From: an archaeon
GTDB lineage: Archaea > Thermoproteota > Nitrososphaeria > Nitrososphaerales > Gagatemarchaeaceae
Length of the DNA stretch: 64,000 nt
Direction of reading: 5' to 3'
Assembly: GCA_021786575.1 (NCBI GenBank)
Contig: JAJYMY010000002.1
Coordinates: 186,001 to 250,000 of the forward strand
Each line of letters starts with the position of its first letter. Position 1 is the stretch's first letter. Position numbers and translations under genes: made by a program. The notes under the pieces are model-generated. The model was not told the origin of the DNA and ran no database searches. It saw only the letters and a program-made list of their open reading frames with translations. Positions 39,999 to 48,670 of this stretch are shown here, in pieces.

Positions 39999-40641
39999 TT
40001 CCTCCTCAGGCCGTCTGCTCTATAGGGGGGCCGAGGCGGACGTCGTGCTGGGCGACTGGCAGGGTCTCCCCGCCGTGTTCAAGGTCAGGAAGCCGCTCGC
40101 CTACAGGCTGGCAGTGCTCGACGAGGAGATAAGGCGACAGAGGACTCTGCACGAGGCGGGGATGATGCGTTATGTGAAGCGGGCTGGGGTCGCCGCTCCC
40201 TTCCTCTACCATCTTGACCTCGCTGCCTCCACCCTTGTCATGGAGTATGTCGAAGGTGAAAGGCTCAGGGACCTGGTAGGCTCGACTGATGAGAAGGGGG
40301 CGAAGGAACTGTTCTTCGCATTCGGTGAGGGGGTCGCTCGCCTGCACGAGGCGGGGATGATGCATGGGGATCTCACAACCGCCAACGTCGTGTCCAGAGG
40401 GGGAAAACTTGTCTTCTTGGACTTCGGACTGGCCCTCCGCACAGAGAGGGTGGAGGACCACGCCGTCGACCTCCGCCTGATCAAAGAGACGCTCGTAGGT
40501 GCCCATCCTGGCATATCTGACGTCGCCCTTGGCGCGTTATTCCGTGGATATGAGGCGAGTGCAGGGGGCCCCAGGTTCAGGAAGGTCCACCGACAGCTGC
40601 GGAACATTGAACGTCGGGGGAGGTATGCCAGGGTCGCATAA
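39976..40641 (+). CDS. bud32: KEOPS subunit Bud32 kinase/ATPase
   Basis: A 221-residue small atypical protein kinase. Seen are LLYRGAEADVV (nucleotide loop), VFKVRKPLAYR (catalytic Lys), MMHGDLTTANVVSRGG (catalytic loop) and VFLDFGLA (DFG). It acts as the ATPase regulating Kae1. The frame is open further upstream, but the TTG at 39976 is chosen: GGAGG (39961-39965) lies 10 nt before it and the product starts just ahead of the conserved glycine loop. It overlaps kae1 by 23 bp. Confidence 0.93.
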   Translation: MTSPGETDSSSGRLLYRGAEADVVLGDWQGLPAVFKVRKPLAYRLAVLDEEIRRQRTLHEAGMMRYVKRAGVAAPFLYHLDLAASTLVMEYVEGERLRDLVGSTDEKGAKELFFAFGEGVARLHEAGMMHGDLTTANVVSRGGKLVFLDFGLALRTERVEDHAVDLRLIKETLVGAHPGISDVALGALFRGYEASAGGPRFRKVHRQLRNIERRGRYARVA

Positions 40642-40705
40642 GACGGGGAACCGCCGGGCAACCTTTATCAGCCCAACCCAGAGGACTCGCCTCGACCCCT
40701 GAATC

Positions 40706-41155
40706 ATGGCCCGGATCCACTCTCACAGGCACGGCAAGTCCCATCAGACCAGGCCCCCGAGCAAGAGCAATCCGAACTGGGTGACGACCACCTCTGACGA
40801 GGCCAAGGTAGCAGCCCTCAAGCTGGCGAAGGAAGGGACGACCCCCAGCAAGATAGGACAGGCGCTCAGAGACGACTATGGGGTCCCGCTGATAAAATCC
40901 CTGACGGGCAAGTCACTGGGGAAGGTCCTCGCTGAAGGTAAGGCCGCTCCTAAGACCCCGCAGGACCTGCAGGACCTGATCGAGAGGGCCCATCGGGTTC
41001 AGAAGCACCTAAAGGAGCACAGCAGCGACAGGAAGAACGTGCACTCGCTCGAACTCGTTGAAGCCAAGATCTATCGTCTCTCGAAGTACTACAAGGCGAA
41101 GGGAATCCTCCCGAGCGACTTCAAGTACACCGCCGTAGTCGCACAGCTGGCCTAG
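40706..41155 (+). CDS. rps15: ribosomal protein uS15
   Basis: A 149-residue protein with the archaeal/eukaryotic N-terminal extension (MARIHSHRHGKSHQTRPP) and the uS15 core: YGVPLIKSLTGKSLGKVL, HLKEHSSDRKNVHSLELVEAKI and RLSKYYKAKGILP. It binds 16S rRNA in the platform. It heads a run uS15, DHH protein, Pcc1, SerS, a neighbourhood seen in many archaea. CCTTTATCAG near 40660-40669 is a possible TATA-like element. Confidence 0.96.
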   Translation: MARIHSHRHGKSHQTRPPSKSNPNWVTTTSDEAKVAALKLAKEGTTPSKIGQALRDDYGVPLIKSLTGKSLGKVLAEGKAAPKTPQDLQDLIERAHRVQKHLKEHSSDRKNVHSLELVEAKIYRLSKYYKAKGILPSDFKYTAVVAQLA

Positions 41156-41171
41156 TCCGGAGGAGGGGCCC

Positions 41172-42578
41172 ATGGCCGATTTCGAAGGCCTCTTCGCGCG
41201 CTACAGGGCAATCGCCCCGAGCCTCCTGAAGATGTCCACCGAGGGGAAGAGGATCCTCGTGGTCAGCCATATCGACGCCGACGGCCTCTGCAGCGGGACG
41301 GCCGTTTTCGCAGCGCTCGAACGGAAAGGCGCCAACGTCACCCTTCGCACTGTGCCGGACCTGGACGCAAAAACGATTGGGACCCTGAAGGAGCAGGGTT
41401 ACGAGTTCATCATCTTCACTGACTTGGGGTCTGCCCTGGTCAAGGAGCTCGAGGCGGCCTTCGGTGACAGGTTCCTCGTCGTCGACCACCACCAGATTTC
41501 AGAGGATGACATCATCAGCCCCCGCGTGGTCAACGCCTGGGCCTACGGGTTCGACGGGGGGAAAGAGGCGTGCTCTTCGGCGATGGCCTACTTTCTAGCC
41601 TCAGCAATCGACCCGGCCAACGCCGACATCTCGCCCCTCGCCGTGGTAGGGGCGGTCGCAGACCGCCAGGACTCAGGCCCAGGGAGGTCGCTCACCGGCC
41701 TCAACAGGGCGGCCCTCGGTGACGCTCAGGGGCGCGGCCTGATATCCACGGCCACTGACCTCTTGTTCACGGGGCGCGAGACCAGGCCGATCCACGAGGC
41801 CATAGCGCTCACCTCCACGCCGTTTCTGAAAGGGCTGACAGGAGCGAGAGACGTTGTCCTCGCTGTGCTGCACCAGTCGGGGCTCTCTCTGAAGGACGGC
41901 GGGACCTGGCGCACTATATCTTCACTCTCCCAGGACGAGAAGAAGAGGCTCGTCGAGACCCTCGCTGGGGTCGTGGGCTCGCAGGAAGGGGCAAGCGAAG
42001 CGTTGTCCGAGATATTCGGAGAAGTGTACACCCTGCGGTTCGAGGACGCCTTCACGCCGTTGAGGGACGCGAGGGAGTTCGGCACACTGCTCAACTCGTG
42101 CGGCCGGATGGGCGCCTCAGGGACAGGGATTTCCATCTGCCTAGGGGACAGGTCCCAAGCCCTGAAGGACGCCATGAAGATCCTCTCCGAGTACAGGGGC
42201 GGGATTAACAGGGCCCTAACCGGGCTCACCTCCGAGGCGTCCAGGGTGGAACGACACGGAAGCCTCGTCTTCGTGAACGGGGAGGGGCTTGTAGACGAGA
42301 AGCTGCTGGGGCCGGTGATTTCGATACTCACTTCCGCACCAGAGTACAAGGACAAGGTGGTAGTGGGACGGACGACAGCCGGAGACTCGGACATCAAGAT
42401 CTCCTCGAGGGTGGGGGACGCGTTCGCTGGGCCGGTGAATCTGGGCAGCATAATGAAGGAGGCCGCGGAGGCCGTGGGCGGGGTAGGGGGAGGACACGAA
42501 ATGGCCGCGGGGGCCAAAATACCTTCATCCAGGGCCGACTCATTCTCGAGGGCCGTCCTGGCGAGCGTGATCAGTTGA
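41172..42578 (+). CDS. DHH/DHHA1 RecJ-like phosphoesterase (GAN-type)
   Basis: A 468-residue protein. SHIDADGLCSGTAVF near residue 32 and VVDHHQI near 105 are the DHH motifs for Mn binding; GAVADRQD near 160 is motif IV; GGGHEMAAGAKIPSS at the C-terminus is the DHHA1 GGGH motif. Archaeal members include the GINS-associated nuclease (RecJ/Cdc45-like). All metal ligands appear intact, so a nuclease is expected rather than a structural Cdc45. It follows uS15 by 16 bp and overlaps pcc1 as TTGA. An RBS-like GGAGG lies before the ATG at 41172. Confidence 0.88.
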   Translation: MADFEGLFARYRAIAPSLLKMSTEGKRILVVSHIDADGLCSGTAVFAALERKGANVTLRTVPDLDAKTIGTLKEQGYEFIIFTDLGSALVKELEAAFGDRFLVVDHHQISEDDIISPRVVNAWAYGFDGGKEACSSAMAYFLASAIDPANADISPLAVVGAVADRQDSGPGRSLTGLNRAALGDAQGRGLISTATDLLFTGRETRPIHEAIALTSTPFLKGLTGARDVVLAVLHQSGLSLKDGGTWRTISSLSQDEKKRLVETLAGVVGSQEGASEALSEIFGEVYTLRFEDAFTPLRDAREFGTLLNSCGRMGASGTGISICLGDRSQALKDAMKILSEYRGGINRALTGLTSEASRVERHGSLVFVNGEGLVDEKLLGPVISILTSAPEYKDKVVVGRTTAGDSDIKISSRVGDAFAGPVNLGSIMKEAAEAVGGVGGGHEMAAGAKIPSSRADSFSRAVLASVIS

Positions 42579-42853
42579 AGGCAAGGGTAGAGATGTTGGC
42601 CGGCTGCACGGACGGGCATACCTTGGAGAGCCTGGCGTCTGTTCTCGCCCCTGACAACGAGGGCGCCCCCAGGGGGATGAGGCTCACCTCGGCCTCGAGG
42701 GGGAGGACTCTGAGCATCATCATCGAGTCCGACTCCGCCTCCAGTTCAATCTCGACCGCTCTGGCAATCCTGAAGGACATGAGGCTGTTCGACGAGGTAT
42801 GGCTTTTATCGCGCCAGCGAGGTCCTCCGGTCGGAGCAGAAACCGCCAGATGA
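42575..42853 (+). CDS. KEOPS subunit Pcc1
   Basis: Ninety-two residues. The pattern SIIIESDSASSSISTALAILKDMRLFDEVWLL and the length match archaeal Pcc1, the dimerising subunit that holds two Kae1-Bud32 units together. The start is a TTG whose last two bases join the DHH stop (TTGA, 42575-42578). Its own stop overlaps the serS start (ATGA, 42850-42853). With kae1 and bud32 at 39-40.6 kb, three KEOPS subunits lie within 4 kb; Cgi121 is not seen. Confidence 0.78.
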   Translation: MKARVEMLAGCTDGHTLESLASVLAPDNEGAPRGMRLTSASRGRTLSIIIESDSASSSISTALAILKDMRLFDEVWLLSRQRGPPVGAETAR

Positions 42854-44130
42854 TTGACATCAAGTTAGTGAGGGACTCTCCTGACGCCATCGTCGACAGC
42901 CTGAGGCGCAGAGGGGCGGAAGGCGTGATACCCCTCGTCAGGGAGGCGGCCGAGGCCGATGCCGAATGGAGGAGGCTAAAGACAGAGGTGGACAGGCTCA
43001 GGCACAGGCAGAACGAGCTGACAGGGGAAGTGGCGGCCCTCAAGAAGAAGGGGGCCGCGATTGACGACAAGCTCGCTGAAGTCAAAGGTATCCCGCAGGC
43101 CATCAAAGACCTCGATGCAAAGGCCGACGAACGAAGCGCCAGAGTGACCAAGATACTCATGAGCCTCCCGAATATCCTCCACTCCACCGTCCCCTTTGGG
43201 ACGGACGAGACCCAGAGCGTCACCGTGCGGACCTGGGGTGACCAGCCTGACCTCGGGTTCAGGCCCAGGGACCATATCGACATCTTGTCCGGCCTCGGCA
43301 TGGTCGACATGGAAAGGGGGGCCAAAGTCGCCGGGGCCCGATTCTTCTTTCTGAAGGGGGACGCTGTCAAACTCGAACAGTCCCTCATGCAGTATGCCCT
43401 GGACTTCCTCCGCGGCAGGGGGTTCACGGCGGTCGAACCTCCGTTAATGATGAACCGCGCTTCATACGAAGGGGTGGTCAATCTCGAGGACTTCGGCCCA
43501 GTGATCTACAAGATTGAGGGGGAAGACCTGCACATGATAGCCACGTCCGAGCACCCATTGGTGTCTATGCACAGCGACGAGATCCTCGACGCGTCTGAGC
43601 TTCCACTCAAATACTCAGGATTCAGCCCCTGCTTCAGGGTCGAAGCAGGCGCCCATGGGAAGGACACGAAAGGCATATTCAGGGTCCACCAGTTCTACAA
43701 GGTCGAGCAGGTGGTCTTCTCAAAACCTCAGGAGAGCTGGAGGATTCACGAAGAGCTGATAGCGAACGCGGAGGAGATCTACAGGCGCCTCGGGATCCCG
43801 CATCGCGTGGTCGCGCTCTGCAGCGGCGACACGGGGTTCATGTCTGCGAAGACCTACGACCTCGAAGCCTGGCTCCCGGGCCAGGGAAAATACAGGGAGA
43901 TGGCCTCTGCCAGTAACATCACCGACTTCCAGTCCAGGCGGCTTGGAATCCGCTACCGGGGTAAACAGAGCGACCCTACTGCCCTGGTCCACACCCTGAA
44001 CTCGAGCGCCGTGGTCACGAGGACTCTGGTGGCTATAGTCGAGAACTTCCAGCAGAAGGACGGCACCGTGAAGATACCAGAGACGCTTGCCCCCTACATG
44101 GGGGGGATAGATCGCCTTCAGAGACGCTGA
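42850..44130 (+). CDS. serS: seryl-tRNA synthetase
   Basis: A 426-residue class II synthetase of the common (bacterial-type) form. The N-terminal coiled coil (residues about 30-100, RLKTEVDRLRHRQNELTGEVAALKKK) is the tRNA-Ser binding arm. Motif 1 lies around YALDFLRGRGFTAVEPP, motif 2 at FSPCFRVEAGAHGKDTKGIFRVHQF and motif 3 at YMGGIDRLQRR near the end. The ATG at 42850 is chosen because it overlaps the pcc1 stop and begins MIDIKLVRDSPD, the usual SerRS N-terminus. Confidence 0.95.
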   Translation: MIDIKLVRDSPDAIVDSLRRRGAEGVIPLVREAAEADAEWRRLKTEVDRLRHRQNELTGEVAALKKKGAAIDDKLAEVKGIPQAIKDLDAKADERSARVTKILMSLPNILHSTVPFGTDETQSVTVRTWGDQPDLGFRPRDHIDILSGLGMVDMERGAKVAGARFFFLKGDAVKLEQSLMQYALDFLRGRGFTAVEPPLMMNRASYEGVVNLEDFGPVIYKIEGEDLHMIATSEHPLVSMHSDEILDASELPLKYSGFSPCFRVEAGAHGKDTKGIFRVHQFYKVEQVVFSKPQESWRIHEELIANAEEIYRRLGIPHRVVALCSGDTGFMSAKTYDLEAWLPGQGKYREMASASNITDFQSRRLGIRYRGKQSDPTALVHTLNSSAVVTRTLVAIVENFQQKDGTVKIPETLAPYMGGIDRLQRR

Positions 44131-44141
44131 GATTATAAGCG
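44131..44141 (+). promoter_or_regulatory. TATA-like box for eS1
   Basis: GATTATAAGCG directly follows the serS stop and is centred about 29 bp before the eS1 TTG at 44165. Confidence 0.5.
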
Positions 44142-44164
44142 AGATACGAAAGGGGCGCCTCTGT

Positions 44165-44788
44165 TTGCCAAAGAAAGCGGTGAAGGTCCGGGACAAATGG
44201 AAGTTGAAATCCTGGGTCACGGTGACCGCCTCTCCATCCTTCGGGAACGCCCCCATAGCTCGGGTCCCGCTCACCGACGTGGAGAAGCCGGCCGGCAGGG
44301 TCATAGAGACCACTCTCTATGACATATTGAAGCAGGATCCCCAGCACTACGCCTTCAAGCTCTTCTTCCAGATTGACAGGGTGGAGGGGCAGACCGCCTT
44401 CACGGTGTTCAAGGGCCATGAGTACTCAAGGGAGTTCCTCAGGAGCCTGATACGCAGAGGCTCTTCAATGTCTGATTTGATCAGGGACTACACCACCAAG
44501 GACGGCTATCTGGTCAGGGTCTACTGCACTGCCCTCTCACAGGGGAAGATGAACAGCTCGAAGAAGCACGACCTCAGGCTAGTCATGGATAGGGTGATAG
44601 GCGAGAAGGCCGCGAGCATGAGCTACGAAGGCTTCGTCCAGGAGTTGGTCCTTCAGAAGGTCGCCTCTGACGTCTACAACGAGGCAAAGAAGGTGACCCA
44701 CCTGAGACACGTTGGTGTGCGGAAGAGCAAGCTGATCTCCAAGCCCGAACCCCGGAGAGCTGAGCCATTAGCCCCGCTTGCCGCTTGA
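44165..44788 (+). CDS. ribosomal protein eS1 (S3Ae)
   Basis: A 207-residue protein matching archaeal eS1: DKWKLKSWVTVTASPSFGNA near the N-terminus, GRVIETTLYDILKQD, FKLFFQIDRVEGQTAFT, FLRSLIRRGSSMSDLI and YTTKDGYLVRVYC. It belongs to the small-subunit platform near the mRNA exit. It starts at a TTG. The 3' end overlaps the converging YchF-like gene by 21 bp. Confidence 0.95.
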   Translation: MPKKAVKVRDKWKLKSWVTVTASPSFGNAPIARVPLTDVEKPAGRVIETTLYDILKQDPQHYAFKLFFQIDRVEGQTAFTVFKGHEYSREFLRSLIRRGSSMSDLIRDYTTKDGYLVRVYCTALSQGKMNSSKKHDLRLVMDRVIGEKAASMSYEGFVQELVLQKVASDVYNEAKKVTHLRHVGVRKSKLISKPEPRRAEPLAPLAA

Positions 44789-45973
44789 GACAATCTTAAG
44801 CACGTCCCTGTTCTTCAGGACGTAGTCAGCTGACAGTCTCTTCCCTGTCCTGGCGTCCACCGCATAGAGGAACCCCTCGGCGAGGTCGCTGTGCACGGTT
44901 CTGGCCAGGTCTATGGCCGTGGACCCTCCTCTCATCACGAAGGCGTCCGGAAGCACCCTTCCGGCCTTGTCGGTCAGCTTGGTCTCGTCCTCCACGGGGA
45001 ACACCACGATGGCGTTCAGCAGCCCGAAGAACGCCTTGTTGACAGCCTCCTGGACCCCCGTCCCCCCGTAGACTCTCATTACCCTCTCTTCCACCATCCT
45101 GAGGGCGGCCGCCTGAGCCCCAGTGAGCCTTCCCGGGTCCGATATTGCGAATGTTCTGTCCCCCGGGGTGTAGGTGACGAGGTTCCGTTCGGCTGCCCTG
45201 CGGAGGAGGAGCTCCGCTTCCGAGGCGCACGGGACGACCACCCTCCCAGTCTCCCTCAGCTTCTCGATGTTCCTGGGAGAAGTTGGTAGGTCAGCCTTGT
45301 TGGCAGCGACCAGGGACGGCTTCGTCAACTTCCTGATCTCTACGACGAGTTGCATGATCTGGTCGTCTGACCACGTACTAGGTTTCTCTGTGCGAAGATG
45401 GAGCCTGAGGACGGCGTCCTCGACATCCGTAAGCGTGACCGACAGCCCTGAGAGCCTTTCGGCCAGGTGGTCGACCACCTTCCCCCCGGTCTGCTCAAGG
45501 GACCTGGCAGCCTTCTCCCAGTCCCTCTTCAGTATATCGAACATCCAGAGGTCGAATTCGTGTTCGACCATCCCGATGTCCTCGACGGGGTCGTGCGTCC
45601 CGGGGGGGATCTTCCTTCCCTCGAGATCTGTCGAGCCGGAGGCGTCGACTACATGGATCAGCGCGTCAGCCTGCCTCAGGTCGTCGAGGAACTGGTTCCC
45701 GAGCCCCTTCCCCTTGGACGCGCCCTCCACTAGGCCGGCGACGTCGACCACCTTCACAGGGACCAGCCTGCTCCCGTGCACGCAGCTCGAGTTCCTCGGA
45801 CTGTCGACCACCCCCATCTCATGGCACACGCATTGGGTGACCAGGTGCGCAACGCCCACGTTGGGCTTGACGGTGGTGAAGGGGTAGTCTGCTATCTGGA
45901 CGTCTTTCAGGGTGGCTGCCGCGAAAAAGGTCGACTTTCCAACATTAGGTTTGCCGACGACTCCCACTAGCAT
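44768..45973 (-). CDS. Obg-like GTPase/ATPase of the YchF/OLA1 group
   Basis: A 401-residue P-loop protein. GKPNVGKSTFFAAAT is the Walker A (G1), YPFTTVKPNVG the G2 region, VVDVAGLVEGASKGKGLGNQFLDDLRQADALIHVVDASG the G3 block, and NKADLP the G4 motif near residue 245. The C-terminal 80 residues form a TGS-like domain (FVMRGGSTAIDLARTVHSDLAEGF). Archaeal members associate with ribosomes. The ATG at 45973 lies exactly 27 bp from a palindromic TATA box shared with the divergent FAD gene. Confidence 0.9.
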   Translation of the reverse strand: MLVGVVGKPNVGKSTFFAAATLKDVQIADYPFTTVKPNVGVAHLVTQCVCHEMGVVDSPRNSSCVHGSRLVPVKVVDVAGLVEGASKGKGLGNQFLDDLRQADALIHVVDASGSTDLEGRKIPPGTHDPVEDIGMVEHEFDLWMFDILKRDWEKAARSLEQTGGKVVDHLAERLSGLSVTLTDVEDAVLRLHLRTEKPSTWSDDQIMQLVVEIRKLTKPSLVAANKADLPTSPRNIEKLRETGRVVVPCASEAELLLRRAAERNLVTYTPGDRTFAISDPGRLTGAQAAALRMVEERVMRVYGGTGVQEAVNKAFFGLLNAIVVFPVEDETKLTDKAGRVLPDAFVMRGGSTAIDLARTVHSDLAEGFLYAVDARTGKRLSADYVLKNRDVLKIVSSGKRG

Positions 45974-45995
45974 GCCCCCCGCCGCGAGTTCCGAC

Positions 45996-46005
45996 CGTTA
46001 TAACG
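45996..46005. promoter_or_regulatory. perfectly symmetrical divergent TATA box
   Basis: CGTTATAACG is a perfect 10-bp palindrome whose centre (46000.5) is exactly midway between the divergent start codons at 45973 (minus) and 46028 (plus), 27-28 bp from each. Confidence 0.65.
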
Positions 46006-46027
46006 TCTAAGGGCCGGGTCCGTCCTT

Positions 46028-47263
46028 GTGGCCAGGGTCCTGGTCGTGGGGGGTGGCTCCTCCGGGACGGCGGCCGCCCATGAGTGCTCAACGCGAGGAA
46101 TGGGCGTGACAGTCGTAGACCGCCTCCCCGTCCCTGACCCTCCATGGAGGGCGTGGCCGGACCTCTTGGCTCCACCGGGGGCCCGAGGCTCCACATCTCC
46201 CATCACACTCCAACCTCGAATGCAGTTTGATTCCATCTTCGAAACCGAGGTGGTCGCTGTGCGGGGTGGAGAGGCGGTCACCGCAGGTCGGGCGCCCCTC
46301 CGCGCCGACTCGATCGTCCTCGCGACAGGCTCCCGCTTTGAACCTTCAGATGTCCAGGGCGTCCGGCGGCCGGGCTCCTTTGTGCTCGACTCTGCCGGGT
46401 CGTATGAGGAGCTCGGGGCCGCCGCCTGCTCCGCCGACAGGGTGCTAGTTTGCGGCGAGGGCGCCAGAGGGCTGCAGGTCGCAGAGCGGATTGCAGCCCG
46501 GGGGACTAGGGCCTCTTTGCTTGTGTCGTGCTGGCAGCCAGGCGAACCAAGCCCGCCTGTCCTTGAGGTCATCTCATGCGCCGCCTTCGAGAGAGGGATT
46601 AATGTGGCTCCGGGCAGGGCCGAAAGGGTGACCGGCATCGCCCGCGTAGAGGCCGTCCTCGCGGGTGGGGAGGTCGTCCCATGTGACGCCTTCGCCTTCA
46701 TCCCCCGCCGAGTCCCGAGGGCCCTCCCGATCGCCGCACGCTCAGGCCGGAGCGGCGGCACCCTGGTGGACACTCTCCTGAGGACCAGCATGCCGGGTGT
46801 CTTCGCGGCGGGGGGGTGTGCGGAGTTGGAGGGGAGCCTCCCTTCCGGGTCCACTTTAGGGACTGAACCCGGCATGTCGGGGAGGGTGGCGGGAGCCAAC
46901 GCGGCTGGCGCGAGCATCAGGATTGGTCCGACCCGCTCTTGGTCTTCCTGTGTCTTAGGGCTAAGATGGTCCAATGCAGGTCCCGGGGCGTCTGCCTGCC
47001 GCGCGGTAGGCATGGATGTACGGGAGGTGGGAAGGCGATGGGACGCCCGCTCAGCGTGCACCTTGGTATACGAGAGAAAGACCGGGAGGGTGGTGGGGAC
47101 GGAGGTGGTCGAGCCAATCGACTCGCCCTCGGCCGGGCTCGCCATATCGGCCGCCGCTTCAGCAAACCTGAGGTCTCTTGCCTATGGTGGCTTAGGTTCA
47201 AGCGATATATCACTCGTCTCAGAGACCGCTAGGCTGGGGCTGATGTCATGGTCAGGGTGCTAG
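46028..47263 (+). CDS. FAD-dependent pyridine nucleotide-disulfide oxidoreductase-like protein
   Basis: A 411-residue flavoprotein. VLVVGGGSSGTAAAHEC binds the FAD ADP moiety; SIVLATGSRFEPS and DRVLVCGEGARGLQVAERIAARG form the NAD-binding second Rossmann domain; GVFAAGGCAELEG near residue 260 is the FAD ribityl-binding motif. No CxxC redox pair is visible, so it is more like NADH oxidases/CoA-disulfide reductases than thioredoxin reductase. The segment between the first Rossmann motif and the NAD domain is unusually short. The GTG at 46028 is fixed by the palindromic TATA box. Electron acceptor unknown. Confidence 0.72.
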   Translation: MARVLVVGGGSSGTAAAHECSTRGMGVTVVDRLPVPDPPWRAWPDLLAPPGARGSTSPITLQPRMQFDSIFETEVVAVRGGEAVTAGRAPLRADSIVLATGSRFEPSDVQGVRRPGSFVLDSAGSYEELGAAACSADRVLVCGEGARGLQVAERIAARGTRASLLVSCWQPGEPSPPVLEVISCAAFERGINVAPGRAERVTGIARVEAVLAGGEVVPCDAFAFIPRRVPRALPIAARSGRSGGTLVDTLLRTSMPGVFAAGGCAELEGSLPSGSTLGTEPGMSGRVAGANAAGASIRIGPTRSWSSCVLGLRWSNAGPGASACRAVGMDVREVGRRWDARSACTLVYERKTGRVVGTEVVEPIDSPSAGLAISAAASANLRSLAYGGLGSSDISLVSETARLGLMSWSGC

Positions 47264-48159
47264 TCTGTGACCACGTTGAAATCGAACGGCTCTCTCTAGG
47301 GTCCACCTTCGAGGTGGACTACAAGCCCACCCTGAGCAAGGAGGACCTACTCTCCGTCGTCGCAGACTACGAGGTACTCATCGTCAGGAGCAGGACCAAG
47401 GTTGACCGGGAGGTCCTCGAAAAGGCGAAACACCTCAAGCTCGTCGCCCGCCCCGGGACAGGCCTGGACAACATCGACGTGGGATACGCCAAGGAAAAGG
47501 GCGTCGCCGTGGTGAACAGTCCGGAGTCCTTGGTGGAGGCCGTCGCCGAGCAGGTGATCATGGTCATGCTCGCACTCAGCAGGAAACTGGTCCAGGCGGA
47601 CGTCGGCACCAGGTCCGGCAAGTGGGAGAAGAATGCGCTGATCGGGAGGGAACTGAAGGGGAAATCTCTCGGTGTGGTCGGGTTCGGAAGGATAGGGAGG
47701 CGCATAGCTGAGCTCGGGAAGACTTTGGGGATGACCATACTCGCTTACGACGTCATCACCATTCCTCAGGAGGTCCTGGGGGGACTGGGTGCTAAGGTGG
47801 TGTCTCTGGACGAACTCTTCTCCTCGGCTGACTACATAACGCTGCACGTTCCAATGACCCCTGACACGGCTCACATGGTGGATGGGGTGCGCATCGCAAA
47901 GATGAAACAAGGGTCGGTGCTAGTCAACACCTCGAGGGGCGGCGTGGTCGACGAAGACGCGCTCGCCTCGGCGCTCAGGGATGGGCGGATAGGTGGGGCG
48001 GCCCTGGACGTCTTCGAGAGGGAGCCACCCACTGGAGCCATACTCTCCGCGCCGAACGCCATCCTTACGCCCCATATAGGTGGACAGACGGAGGAAGCTC
48101 AGATTAACGCCATCGAAGTAATCGGTGAGAAGGTCAGGGCTTTCTTCACGCCGCACTGA
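47248..48159 (+). CDS. D-3-phosphoglycerate dehydrogenase-like 2-hydroxyacid dehydrogenase
   Basis: A 303-residue short-form enzyme lacking the ACT domain. Residues near 145 (VVGFGRIGRRIAELGKTLGM) bind NAD; catalytic residues are Arg in VNTSRGGVVDEDAL, Glu in DVFEREPP and His in TPHIGGQTEEAQ. GTGLDNIDV near 74 is the substrate loop. Likely reaction: oxidation of 3-phosphoglycerate in serine synthesis, though other 2-hydroxyacids are possible. It overlaps the FAD oxidoreductase gene by 16 bp. Confidence 0.88.
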   Translation: MVRVLVCDHVEIERLSLGSTFEVDYKPTLSKEDLLSVVADYEVLIVRSRTKVDREVLEKAKHLKLVARPGTGLDNIDVGYAKEKGVAVVNSPESLVEAVAEQVIMVMLALSRKLVQADVGTRSGKWEKNALIGRELKGKSLGVVGFGRIGRRIAELGKTLGMTILAYDVITIPQEVLGGLGAKVVSLDELFSSADYITLHVPMTPDTAHMVDGVRIAKMKQGSVLVNTSRGGVVDEDALASALRDGRIGGAALDVFEREPPTGAILSAPNAILTPHIGGQTEEAQINAIEVIGEKVRAFFTPH

Positions 48160-48173
48160 CTCCCCTCCGGGAA

Positions 48174-48183
48174 CGTTTATTTG
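48174..48183 (+). promoter_or_regulatory. TATA-like box for eL15
   Basis: CGTTTATTTG is centred about 28 bp before the ATG at 48207, which supports that start over the ATG at 48189. Confidence 0.5.
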
Positions 48184-48206
48184 CCGACATGGAACGAGGC
48201 GCCCAA

Positions 48207-48668
48207 ATGCCGATGTACCGCCAGATTTCTAGGACCTGGCAGCAGATCTTCCATGAGAGAGGAGGGGACATGAAGGCCAGGGCCGTCGAGCTCAGGAGGC
48301 AGCCCGCGACGGTCCGGGTCGACCGCCCTTGGAGGCTTGACAGAGCCCGGGCCCTGGGATACAAAGCGAAGGAAGGGGTCATAGTTGTGAGGATGCGTGT
48401 CTCGCGAGGCGGCATGCGGAAGCAACGCCCGACCTCAGGGAGAAGGCCCAAGCACATGGGTGTCCTTAAGATAAAGTCGGCCGTGTCTTCTCAGCAGGTT
48501 GCTGAGAGGAGGGTTCAGGAGAGGCACCCTAACATGAAGGTCCTCGGCTCCTACCCGGTATGGGAGGACGGGATGCACGCCTGGTACGAATGCATACTGA
48601 TAGACCCGCTCCACCCTGCCATCAGACGGGATTACGATTACAGGCGGGCGCTTGGGATAGTACGCTAG
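48207..48668 (+). CDS. ribosomal protein eL15
   Basis: A 153-residue protein matching archaeal eL15: MPMYRQISRTWQQ at the start, then PATVRVDRPWRLDRARALGYKAK, VRMRVSRGGMRKQRP and a middle SGRRPKHMGV, ending RDYDYRRALGIVR. It lies deep in the large subunit. An upstream in-frame ATG at 48189 exists, but TATA spacing and the conserved N-terminus favour 48207. It converges on the flavoprotein gene with 2 bp between stops. Confidence 0.95.
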   Translation: MPMYRQISRTWQQIFHERGGDMKARAVELRRQPATVRVDRPWRLDRARALGYKAKEGVIVVRMRVSRGGMRKQRPTSGRRPKHMGVLKIKSAVSSQQVAERRVQERHPNMKVLGSYPVWEDGMHAWYECILIDPLHPAIRRDYDYRRALGIVR

Positions 48669-48670
48669 GC

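Noticed and set aside
46028-47145. Long antisense frame (45967-47145, minus) over the FAD oxidoreductase
   Set aside because: Composition is Pro/Ser/Arg/Thr-rich without motifs, and the plus-strand frame has clear dinucleotide-binding motifs.
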